The notes below the pieces were generated by a model that was not told the DNA's origin, ran no database searches, and saw nothing but the letters and a program-made list of their open reading frames with translations. A stretch of 7,491 nt of DNA from NCBI GenBank assembly GCA_021790055.1, contig JAJYIL010000142.1, positions 1 through 7,491 of the forward strand, read 5' to 3'. Below, piece after piece: positions 1 to 6,342 of the stretch (within the stretch, counting starts at the first letter, position 1; every line of letters begins with the position of its first letter). A program made the translations under genes and the position numbers. The DNA comes from Bacteroidota bacterium. GTDB taxonomy: Bacteria > Bacteroidota > Ignavibacteria > Ignavibacteriales > Ignavibacteriaceae.

Positions 1-159
1 CCCAGCTATTAAATTTTGTGCTACGGAAATTACCGACGTTCCTTTTGTGCCGGTTCTTAAAAGTATAGCCAGCAGCTCGGCGTCGGTAAGATTCTGAGCG
101 CCCCGCAGCATAAGCTTTTCACGGGGTCTGTCATCTAACGGTAAATCTTTTACTTTCAT
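1..159 (-). CDS. radC: RadC family protein, N-terminal part (cut by window edge)
   Basis: Only the first 53 codons are present; the gene continues past base 1. The translation begins MKVKDLPLDDRPREKL and contains LTDAELLAILLRTGTKG, the strongly conserved N-terminal signature of the RadC/UPF0758 family. This part precedes and includes the helix-hairpin-helix-like region. The JAB/MPN metal-binding domain that follows in complete members (usually about 220-230 aa) lies outside the window. RadC was historically called a DNA repair protein, but its real biochemical role is unsettled. The ATG at 159-157 is preceded by a GCGGGGAAAA stretch that serves as a ribosome binding site, and a promoter-like sequence lies just upstream. 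It lies 52 nt after the 581-aa protein gene, so it may be read from its own promoter, from the upstream operon, or both. The family call is firm; the function is not. Confidence 0.9.
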   Translation of the reverse strand, partial: MKVKDLPLDDRPREKLMLRGAQNLTDAELLAILLRTGTKGTSVISVAQNLIAG

Positions 160-180
160 TTTTCCCCGCTTTAACTATTT

Positions 181-209
181 ATTTAAATGATATTGAATTC
201 CTAAGTCAA
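181..209 (-). promoter_or_regulatory. candidate sigma70-like promoter for radC
   Basis: On the minus strand a -35-like TTGACT (209-204) is followed after exactly 17 nt by a -10-like TTAAAT (186-181). The radC ATG lies about 22 nt downstream of the -10 box, giving a predicted short leader that still includes the GGGGA ribosome binding site. The -35 hexamer is identical to the one proposed upstream of efp in this window. The box falls in an AT-rich gap where chance matches are common, so this is a prediction from consensus only. Confidence 0.4.
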
Positions 210-211
210 AT

Positions 212-1957
212 TTAATTACTTAGCTTGAATTTATCCACTATCTGGAAAGTTCCGTCTTTATAACGGACAATATTCAGAAATTTATTTATTCTACTCTTAC
301 CGAAATAAATATTGTTGTGAAAGCCCTGGTAAACACTGCCGGCAGCTAAGTATTTTTTAATCGTCTTGGTATCGACATTAAAGTTTTTTACAGACTTAAG
401 TAAATATTCGGCTGCATCATAACCATATAGAACATTCCTGTCAACAATTAAATTTGTAGCTTTGAAGAATCTTTTTTCAAAGTTTTCAAATGTTGAGTCG
501 GTATAATCGAGATAATAATCCGATGTAAATGTAAGCTTGTTGCTGAGCTCGGGATAGGTTTCAAATCCCCTTGCGCTAAACCAATCCTGGTTGCCGTAAA
601 GAGGCAGGTTAAAGTTATATTTAACAAATCCGGAAAGAAGCATAGTAACATCAAGATTACCGGATAACGGAATATAAATACCATTAATCTGTAAAGAGTC
701 TGCGGCGATATTTCGTATTTGCCTGTCGAATGAGGGATCAGAAGCCGAATAGGTCTGCCTGATTAAAATTTTTCCGCCAAGGCTTGTAAACTTGTTTATA
801 AAGGCATTGGCAAGGTCCTGTGAATAGCCGGAACTAGAATTTAGAACTGCCATTACTTTTTTGTTTTCGACATAATAGATGTAATCCGCCATTATGGCTC
901 CTCTTTCTTCAAAGGAGGGATTAGCCTGGAAAAAATCCGGGTACAATTCGGTAAGGCTGTCATCGGTTGCAGTCGGTGAAATAATAGGTATGCCTGTATT
1001 CTTAAAAATGTCAAGAGTTTCTTTTACTTCATCGCTGTACACCGGACCAATAATAGCTTTAATAGAAGAATTACTCGCGATCTCATTTTTAATTTTTTTA
1101 ATTTGATTCTTATCTCTTGCCGTATTCATGATTAACAGACCAATTTTCTCCGGATGGCTTTTATTGTATTCCGAGGCGGCATATTTTATTCCTTCAAGAA
1201 TTTCCGAAACAGTCTTCGACACCACATTACCGGTTTCGCTTTTTAACGGAAGCAAAACGGCAATAACCGGTGATGAGGAAGGTCCTAAAACTTCCGCTGA
1301 AACCTTCTCATACAATGTTACGGCATCGTTTCTTTCTTCCGAGTTCCTATAATTCTTCAGTATCTCGGAAAAAGAATTTAAAGCATCATTCCTATCGCCG
1401 TTCTGCATATAAATTTTTCCAAGCTCAAGAAGAAGGAACGGCTTTGAATTACCAACTGCGGCAGTATCATAAACTGAATCGATCTGGGCAGCGGATAAAA
1501 AATTCAAGGCTATCTTTTCAGCTCCGTCTTTCGCTAATTGAATATACTCCCGCGACGAAGCCGAGTTAATCAGATTGCAAAGCTCGGCAAATGCAGGAAG
1601 GTAATTTCCTTCCTCGTACAGAGCCTGTGCAATCGTAAGCTTTGCCTCATCCGTGTATTTGCTACCGGGGAATTCGCTTAAAAATTTCTGCAAGGCTTGA
1701 CGGGCTTCAGAAAATAATTTTAATTGAATAAATGACTTTGCATCAAATATATAAGCGATAGTTGTCTTGTCATTAAGTTCATAATTGGCAATCAAGCCGT
1801 TAAACAGAGGCTGGGCTTCTTTATAATTGCCTGAATTGTATAACTCCAAAGCATGAATAAAAACGGTATCTGCAATTGAAGAGTCAGACGGATGCTGTCC
1901 AAAGGCGGAAAAATATGCAAGTAGGAAGATAATCGTCAGCAGTTTAAACTTAAACAT
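212..1957 (-). CDS. secreted TPR + type I periplasmic-binding-fold protein (LpoA-like architecture)
   Basis: The product is 581 aa from the ATG at 1957-1955. Residues 1-20 form a clean signal peptide (MFKFK, then a hydrophobic run to SAFG, with Q21 as the probable mature start). No cysteine lies near the cleavage site, so it is not a lipoprotein. Residues about 31-225 hold TPR-like helical repeats resembling YbgF/BamD-type repeats (for example LYNSGNYKEAQPLF and ALYEEGNYLPAFAEL). Residues about 230-575 match the type I periplasmic-binding fold of branched-chain amino-acid receptors (VIAVLLPL, AIIGPVYSDEV, GIPIISPTATDD, VMAVLNSSSGYSQDLANAF). TPR followed by this fold is the domain order of LpoA, the activator of penicillin-binding protein 1A, but many uncharacterised Bacteroidota proteins also show it. 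An ABC-transporter role is unlikely because no permease or ATPase gene is adjacent. A GTG four codons upstream (1969) would also be open, but the ATG gives the better signal peptide. The start overlaps the stop of the upstream TPR gene by 8 nt, suggesting coupled translation. The domain call is fairly firm; the function is unknown. Confidence 0.85.
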   Translation of the reverse strand: MFKFKLLTIIFLLAYFSAFGQHPSDSSIADTVFIHALELYNSGNYKEAQPLFNGLIANYELNDKTTIAYIFDAKSFIQLKLFSEARQALQKFLSEFPGSKYTDEAKLTIAQALYEEGNYLPAFAELCNLINSASSREYIQLAKDGAEKIALNFLSAAQIDSVYDTAAVGNSKPFLLLELGKIYMQNGDRNDALNSFSEILKNYRNSEERNDAVTLYEKVSAEVLGPSSSPVIAVLLPLKSETGNVVSKTVSEILEGIKYAASEYNKSHPEKIGLLIMNTARDKNQIKKIKNEIASNSSIKAIIGPVYSDEVKETLDIFKNTGIPIISPTATDDSLTELYPDFFQANPSFEERGAIMADYIYYVENKKVMAVLNSSSGYSQDLANAFINKFTSLGGKILIRQTYSASDPSFDRQIRNIAADSLQINGIYIPLSGNLDVTMLLSGFVKYNFNLPLYGNQDWFSARGFETYPELSNKLTFTSDYYLDYTDSTFENFEKRFFKATNLIVDRNVLYGYDAAEYLLKSVKNFNVDTKTIKKYLAAGSVYQGFHNNIYFGKSRINKFLNIVRYKDGTFQIVDKFKLSN

Positions 1958-2858
1958 CAGATGCCACACTGCTGTCTATAATAGAAGATGCATTGTTTTT
2001 ACCCGCTATAGCCGCATTGTTTTTAGGATCGAGCTTGATTGCAATATCATAATATGCAAGTGCATCTTTAGCCTTATTGTTCTTCATGCAGGCTTCCGCA
2101 AGCTTCGTGTAAATATCCGATGAGGCATCTTCAATTGATTCTATGTATCGAAGGAAATTCTTTTCGGTTTTGGTGTAATCGCCAAGCTTCAAATAAATTT
2201 TTCCGGCAAGCTCGTACGAAGCCGGGTTCTCGGGATTAAGCTTGATCGCTTTCTCAACAGGTTGTACGGCATGTGCATACATTCCAAGGCTGTAATAGGT
2301 TTCAGCATAAATCTTATTTAGTTCCCAGAAGTTTGAATACATCGCTTCGGCTTTCCTGGCAAACTTTAATACTTCTTCATAATTCTTAAGCTTCAATTCA
2401 ATCTTTGCTAGATAAATATAAGCTTCATGAACAAGCTCCGACTGCTTTTCAATCGAGATGAAATTTAAGAAGCTGATCTTGGCAAGTTCGTATTCTTCAA
2501 GCATGAAATTAGCATAGCCTGTAAAGAAAGACACAACCGGTTCTTCCTGCGGAAGTATAAAGCTAAGCGCTTCTACTGCTTCTTCCCACTTTGAATTTCT
2601 TAAAAGAAGCTGACCGAGAAACAACCGCATGTCTTTGTTTTCAGGCTTGTCCTCAAGGAATTGCCTTAATAATTTTATTGCAGGCAAAGCATTGCCTGTC
2701 ATTTCGTAAAGGTTCGCAATCCTTATATAAGTTTCAATTTCATCCGGGTATTCTTCTAGTATGGACTGGTAAATCTGAATTGCATGAAGGGGTCTGCCTT
2801 CTGCTTCAAAGGCACGTGCAAGGCTAATCTTATGCTCAAACTGCAATTTTGAATCCAA
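1950..2858 (-). CDS. cytoplasmic tetratricopeptide-repeat protein
   Basis: This is a 302-aa protein made almost entirely of about eight TPR helix pairs, at roughly residues 10-38, 44-72, 77-104, 109-137, 144-172, 178-210, 213-244 and 248-280. The last repeats are the most canonical (AIKLNPENPASYELAGKIYL; ALAYYDIAIKLDPKN). There is no signal peptide, membrane segment or catalytic domain, so it probably acts as a cytoplasmic protein-binding scaffold. No ATG occurs before codon 53, which lies inside the second repeat. The start is taken as TTG at 2858-2856, preceded by GGGA (2869-2866) at 7-nt spacing. A second in-frame TTG lies four codons on. The gene starts 3 nt after the guaA stop, in the same reading frame as guaA, and its stop overlaps the next gene by 8 nt. 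Its partner is unknown; coupling to the secreted TPR/binding-fold gene suggests related roles. Confidence 0.85.
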   Translation of the reverse strand: MDSKLQFEHKISLARAFEAEGRPLHAIQIYQSILEEYPDEIETYIRIANLYEMTGNALPAIKLLRQFLEDKPENKDMRLFLGQLLLRNSKWEEAVEALSFILPQEEPVVSFFTGYANFMLEEYELAKISFLNFISIEKQSELVHEAYIYLAKIELKLKNYEEVLKFARKAEAMYSNFWELNKIYAETYYSLGMYAHAVQPVEKAIKLNPENPASYELAGKIYLKLGDYTKTEKNFLRYIESIEDASSDIYTKLAEACMKNNKAKDALAYYDIAIKLDPKNNAAIAGKNNASSIIDSSVASDV

Positions 2859-2861
2859 AGC

Positions 2862-4403
2862 TTATTCCCATTCGATTGTTGACGGTGGCTTCGAGCTAAT
2901 ATCGTAAACCACTCTGTTTATTCCGCGAACTTTATTTATAATTTTATTAGAAAGAATGCTGAGAAAATCTCCATCAAATCTATACCAGTCTGCTGTCATC
3001 CCGTCAACAGAAGTTACTGCCCTTAAGGCAAGAACGTATTCGTAAGTTCTTGAATCACCCATAACGCCGACAGATTGAACAGGAAGCAGAACCGAAAATG
3101 CCTGCCAGATTTTATTGTAAAGACCTGCCGCTTTTATTTCAGTAATAAAGACATCGTCAGCCTCGCGCAAAATGCCAAGCTTTTCTTTTGTTATCTCTCC
3201 TAAGACTCTTACGGCAAGACCGGGACCGGGGAAGGGATGCCTCTCGATAAACTCTTCCGGAATTTGAAGCTCTCTTCCTACTTTCCTAACTTCATCTTTA
3301 AATAATTCTCTGAATGGCTCGATCAATTTTAAATTCATCTTTTCAGGCAAGCCGCCTACGTTATGGTGACTCTTGATGGTAACAGATGTTCCTTTAATCG
3401 GAACCGATTCAATTACATCCGGATATAAAGTACCTTGTACGAGGAACTCTGCCTTTCCATGCCTATTTGCTTCTTCCTCGAAGACTTCGATGAATGTGCT
3501 GCCGATTATCTTTCTTTTCTTCTCGGGATCAGATACGCCGGATAAATTTTTAAGGAACCTTTCGCTTGCATCAATATGGATATGATTAAGTTTAAGCTTC
3601 TCGTTAAACAAGTCTCCAATTTTTTTGCTTTCATTCTTCCGCATTAACCCGGTATCAATATGAATGCAGGTTAATTTATCCCCGATTGCTTTCTTAACAA
3701 GAACAGCCGCAACGGTTGAATCGACACCGCCGCTTAATGCACAAATTACCTTAGAATTGCCGGTAATATCACGGATCTTTTTAATGTTCTCTTCAACAAA
3801 ATTATGAGGAGTCCAATCGCCTTCACACTTGCAAACATTAAATAAAAAGTTGTGAAGAATTTTCCTGCCTTCCTGTGTGTGCATTACTTCCGGATGAAAT
3901 TGAACACCATGAATGTTTTTCATTTCATTTGAGATTGCACAGAATGGAGAATGGTCCGACACTGCAACGACTTTGAAGCCTTCAGGAATCTTTGTCAAAT
4001 AATCGCCGTGGCTCATCCAGACAACGGAGTTGTTCATTACATTGTCGAACAATTTTGATTCGCCGGTAATTTTAAGAACGGCTTTCCCGTATTCCCGGTC
4101 TTTTGCAGATTCAACCTCACCTCCAAAGGTACGGCAGATAAGCTGGAGTCCATAGCAAATCCCGAGAACCGGGATTCCCAGCTTCAGTATTTCAGGGTCG
4201 AGGTTAGGCGCGCCTTCATCATAAACACTCATCGGTCCGCCGGAAAGAATTATTCCCGCCGGATTTATTTCTTTAACCTTCTCAATTGAAATTGAATGCG
4301 GATGGACTTCGGAATAAACATTTTCTTCCCTAACTCTTCTTGTAATAAGCTGAATGTACTGAGCACCGAAATCGATGATTAAGATTGTCTCTCGTCTATC
4401 CAT
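2862..4403 (-). CDS. guaA: GMP synthase (glutamine-hydrolysing)
   Basis: GuaA converts XMP to GMP using ATP and the ammonia released from glutamine; this is the last step of guanine nucleotide synthesis, in the cytoplasm. The 513-aa length is normal for the fused two-domain enzyme. The N-terminal class I glutamine amidotransferase domain (about 1-198) carries the nucleophile C83 in GICYGLQ, with H170 and E172 in QFHPEV completing the triad. The ATP-pyrophosphatase domain (about 199-388) has the P-loop SGGVDS at 224-229. The C-terminal dimerisation domain ends in KPPSTIEWE, the expected family terminus, so the gene looks complete and active. The ATG at 4403 is set by the conserved DFGAQY motif that follows. 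No Shine-Dalgarno is visible before it (the upstream bases read TTTCAATTCCT), unlike its neighbours. It follows a 149-nt gap containing an inverted-repeat element and probably begins its own transcription unit with the two TPR genes. Confidence 0.98.
   Translation of the reverse strand: MDRRETILIIDFGAQYIQLITRRVREENVYSEVHPHSISIEKVKEINPAGIILSGGPMSVYDEGAPNLDPEILKLGIPVLGICYGLQLICRTFGGEVESAKDREYGKAVLKITGESKLFDNVMNNSVVWMSHGDYLTKIPEGFKVVAVSDHSPFCAISNEMKNIHGVQFHPEVMHTQEGRKILHNFLFNVCKCEGDWTPHNFVEENIKKIRDITGNSKVICALSGGVDSTVAAVLVKKAIGDKLTCIHIDTGLMRKNESKKIGDLFNEKLKLNHIHIDASERFLKNLSGVSDPEKKRKIIGSTFIEVFEEEANRHGKAEFLVQGTLYPDVIESVPIKGTSVTIKSHHNVGGLPEKMNLKLIEPFRELFKDEVRKVGRELQIPEEFIERHPFPGPGLAVRVLGEITKEKLGILREADDVFITEIKAAGLYNKIWQAFSVLLPVQSVGVMGDSRTYEYVLALRAVTSVDGMTADWYRFDGDFLSILSNKIINKVRGINRVVYDISSKPPSTIEWE
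2866..2869 (-). promoter_or_regulatory. ribosome binding site deciding the TTG start of the TPR gene
   Basis: GGGA lies inside the last sense codons of guaA (TGG-GAA), 7 nt before the TTG at 2858. It supports a non-ATG start and translation coupled to termination of guaA. The weak alternative is the TTG at 2846-2844, preceded by GGA. Confidence 0.45.
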
Positions 4404-4417
4404 AGGAATTGAAACGG

Positions 4418-4500
4418 TCTATAGCATAAGGAATATGGTATAGGGACGGTAATATCGGCGCAGACCTTATACCCGTATACCATATACCGAATTCCGAATA
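4418..4500. repeat. two opposed arrays of a degenerate heptamer forming an imperfect palindrome
   Basis: On the plus strand, 4465-4500 reads as five copies of a CCNWATW heptamer: CCTTATA, one extra C, CCGTATA, CCATATA, CCGAATT, CCGAATA. On the minus strand, 4445-4425 reads as three copies of the same type (CCCTATA, CCATATT, CCTTATG), followed by a poorer unit, CTATAGA (4424-4418). The arrays face each other across an 18-19 nt unrelated centre (about 4446-4464). As a result, ATATGGTATA (4433-4442) and TATACCATAT (4476-4485) are perfect 10-bp inverse copies, and GGG/CCC can extend the stem with one bulged base. A competing pairing uses ATAAGG (4426-4431) with CCTTAT (4465-4470). It fills most of the gcvH-guaA gap. 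It could be a small dispersed palindromic repeat, an RNA structure in the guaA leader, or a protein-binding site; the sequence alone cannot distinguish these. Confidence 0.7.
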
Positions 4501-4532
4501 AATTATGTTCAATAAAGTTTTAATAAGCTAAA

Positions 4533-4558
4533 GAGTAACTATGCTAAGAAGGTTACTC
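4533..4558 (-). terminator. candidate hairpin terminator / attenuator at the end of gcvH
   Basis: In transcription order GAGTAAC (4558-4552) is followed by a 12-nt loop and GTTACTC (4539-4533), a perfect 7-bp stem. The TAA stop of gcvH lies within the first arm. The sequence after the stem is T-rich but interrupted (TTTAGCTTATT), so this is a weak intrinsic terminator at best. It would separate the efp-accB-accC-gcvH unit from guaA partly or wholly. Confidence 0.4.
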
Positions 4559-4933
4559 ACCCAGTAGCTGCTTATAAGCGTTGCTGTTAAGCAGACTATT
4601 GAGTTGGCTCTTATTAGTAATCTCAATTTTTATCATCCAGCCGCCGCCGTATGGATCGGAATTAACGATTTCCGGAGAGTCTGCCAGAGCTTTGTTAATT
4701 TCCAAAACCTTTCCATCGCACGGACCGTAAATATCGCTTACTGTTTTTACTGCTTCGATTGTACCGAAAGATTTGCCTGATGAGATTTCTTTCAGATTAG
4801 GATCAATGTCGATGTAAACCACATCGCCTAATTCGCCTTGAGCATAATCGGTAATTCCGATTGTGCCTTTACTGCCTTCAACTAATATCCACTCATGATC
4901 TTTGGTGTATTTTAAGTTATCCGGGAAATTCAT
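4553..4933 (-). CDS. gcvH: glycine cleavage system H protein (lipoyl carrier)
   Basis: GcvH carries the lipoyl arm that shuttles the aminomethyl group between the P, T and L proteins of the glycine cleavage complex. In many bacteria it also donates lipoate or octanoate to other enzymes. The 126-aa length is standard. The sequence starts with the typical KYTKDHEW motif, continues with GITDYAQGELGDVVYIDI, and places the lipoylation lysine at K63 in GTIEAVKTVSD. The C-terminal GGGWMIKIEI segment is also as expected. The ATG at 4933 is preceded by GAGG at 5-nt spacing. It follows accC by 26 nt and probably shares its transcript. No gcvT, gcvP or lipoyl synthase/ligase gene is in the window, so whether it serves glycine cleavage or lipoyl transfer here is open. 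Confidence 0.97.
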   Translation of the reverse strand: MNFPDNLKYTKDHEWILVEGSKGTIGITDYAQGELGDVVYIDIDPNLKEISSGKSFGTIEAVKTVSDIYGPCDGKVLEINKALADSPEIVNSDPYGGGWMIKIEITNKSQLNSLLNSNAYKQLLGE

Positions 4934-4959
4934 TTTTACCTCAAAATTTTGAATGTCAA

Positions 4960-6294
4960 TTAAAAAACAAAATGCTCTAAAAATCCGGTATCAAAGTTTC
5001 CGCTTAAGAATCTCGTATCTTCAAGAACCTTTAAGTGGAAAGGAATTGTAGTTTTAATACCTTCTACAACAAACTCTTCAAGTGCGCGTCTTCCTCTTGC
5101 AATAGTATGCTCTCTATCCTGTCCCCAAACGATCAGCTTTGCAATAAGAGAATCATAAAACGGCGGGATGGAATACGACGCGTAAATATGAGAATCAACT
5201 CTAACGCCGAAACCGCCAGGGAAATGCACGGACTGAATCTTACCCGGCGAAGGGCGAAAACCAACTTCCGGGTCCTCGGCATTTATTCTGAATTCCATTG
5301 CATGTCCATTCGGATTGTGAGGAAGAGTTTCAACTTTTTCACCTGCAGCGATTAAAATTTGCTGCCGGACCAAATCGAGTCCGTAAACCCACTCGGTTAC
5401 CGGGTGCTCAACCTGAATTCTTGTATTCATTTCCATGAAATAAAAATTCTTATGCTTGTCTACAAGGAATTCAATTGTACCGGCGCCTTCATAGCTTACA
5501 GAGTGAACTCCGAGAATAGCAGCCTCGCCCATCTTTTCTCTAAGAGATTGATCGAGAGCCGGCGAAGGAGATTCTTCAATTAATTTTTGATGCCGGCGCT
5601 GAACCGAGCAATCTCTTTCTCCGTAATGATAAGCATTGCCGAACATATCGCCGAGAATTTGAATTTCAACGTGCCGGGGATTCTCAATATACTTTTCGAT
5701 ATAAACATCGGGATTACCGAAAGCGGATTCAGCCTCTCCCTTAGCTGTTAGGAATGCGTTTTCAAAATCTTTCTTCTCCCATACTATTCTCATTCCTTTA
5801 CCGCCGCCGCCTGCAGAGGCTTTAATGATGACCGGGAAGCCTATCTCCTCCGATATATTTTTGCCTTCTTCAATATCTTTAACCACGCCGTCGCTCCCGG
5901 GAATAACCGGGATATTGTGTTTCTTCATAGTATCTTTAGCAAAGGCTTTGTTGCCCATGGCGGAAATCATTTTAGGAGAAGGTCCGATAAATTTGATTCC
6001 GGATTCTGCGCAAATCTCGGAGAAGTTTGCATTCTCGGCGAGGAAGCCGTAACCGGGATGAATTGCATCCGCGCCTGTTATCTGCGCTGCGGAAATTAAA
6101 GCCGGAATTTTAAGATAGCTCTCGCGGCTTAATGAAGGACCGATGCAAACAGCCTCATCTGCAAAAGTAACATGCAAAGACTCTTTATCAGCTTCGGAAT
6201 AAACGGCAACGGTTTTAATGCCAAGTTCCTTGCATGTTCTGATAATTCTTAGTGCTATTTCGCCGCGGTTTGCAATTAAAATCTTATTAAACAA
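4960..6294 (-). CDS. accC: acetyl-CoA carboxylase, biotin carboxylase subunit
   Basis: AccC uses ATP and bicarbonate to carboxylate the biotin on AccB, the first half-reaction of malonyl-CoA formation for fatty-acid synthesis. The 444-aa length is near the usual 445-450. The N-terminal domain opens with KILIANRGEIALRIIRTCKELG. The ATP-grasp region has K116, K158, the glycine-rich loop GGGGKGM starting at 162, K237, and the metal-binding glutamates E275 and E288 (FYFMEMNTRIQVEHPVTE). The C-terminal domain shows FRINAEDP and the closing segment ending at residue 444. Its length excludes pyruvate or propionyl-CoA carboxylase fusions, which carry extra domains. The start is TTG at 6294-6292, fixed by a good ribosome binding site and by alignment with the family's MFNKILIANRGE beginning. 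It follows accB by 48 nt, the usual accBC pair. No accA or accD is in the window. Confidence 0.98.
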   Translation of the reverse strand: MFNKILIANRGEIALRIIRTCKELGIKTVAVYSEADKESLHVTFADEAVCIGPSLSRESYLKIPALISAAQITGADAIHPGYGFLAENANFSEICAESGIKFIGPSPKMISAMGNKAFAKDTMKKHNIPVIPGSDGVVKDIEEGKNISEEIGFPVIIKASAGGGGKGMRIVWEKKDFENAFLTAKGEAESAFGNPDVYIEKYIENPRHVEIQILGDMFGNAYHYGERDCSVQRRHQKLIEESPSPALDQSLREKMGEAAILGVHSVSYEGAGTIEFLVDKHKNFYFMEMNTRIQVEHPVTEWVYGLDLVRQQILIAAGEKVETLPHNPNGHAMEFRINAEDPEVGFRPSPGKIQSVHFPGGFGVRVDSHIYASYSIPPFYDSLIAKLIVWGQDREHTIARGRRALEEFVVEGIKTTIPFHLKVLEDTRFLSGNFDTGFLEHFVF

Positions 6295-6299
6295 TACTT

Positions 6300-6305
6300 C
6301 CTCTC
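6300..6305 (-). promoter_or_regulatory. accC: ribosome binding site deciding the TTG start of accC
   Basis: GAGAGG lies 5 nt before the TTG at 6294. It is the strongest Shine-Dalgarno match in the window. Together with the family's conserved N-terminus it makes a TTG start convincing; no in-frame ATG exists at a plausible position nearby. Confidence 0.7.
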
Positions 6306-6342
6306 ACGTAGTAAACATTTACGTTAAAGCTTAAGATAAGAA

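Noticed and set aside
160..211. Terminator between the 581-aa protein gene and radC
   Set aside because: The 52-nt gap has no stem of useful GC content and no T-run after a stem; only a short ATTTAAAT palindrome is seen.
1270..1569. Plus-strand open frame of 99 codons
   Set aside because: It lies antisense inside the 581-aa secreted protein gene, has no recognisable domain and no convincing ribosome binding site; the minus frame clearly carries the protein signal.
1958..1969. GTG start four codons upstream for the 581-aa protein
   Set aside because: The downstream ATG gives a typical signal peptide with Lys residues right after Met, and overlaps the previous stop in the usual coupled way; the GTG has no better ribosome binding site.
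4418..4500. CRISPR array
   Set aside because: Units are 7 bp, directly abutting, and inverted between arms; there are no spacers and no cas genes.
4483..4512. Promoter for guaA: TTGAAC (4512-4507) and GGTATA (4488-4483) on the minus strand
   Set aside because: The spacer is 18 nt and the -10 match is poor; the repeat element is full of TATA-like words, so the match carries little weight. guaA probably has a promoter in this gap, but I cannot place it.
4404..4552. Guanine/purine riboswitch in front of guaA
   Set aside because: The conserved purine-aptamer core (three-way junction with its fixed junction bases) is not recognisable in the transcribed strand; only the heptamer arrays and AT-rich sequence are present.
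5035..5355. Plus-strand open frame of 106 codons
   Set aside because: It is antisense to the highly conserved C-terminal part of accC and its translation is basic and Cys/Arg/Asn-rich with no family resemblance, as expected of a shadow frame.
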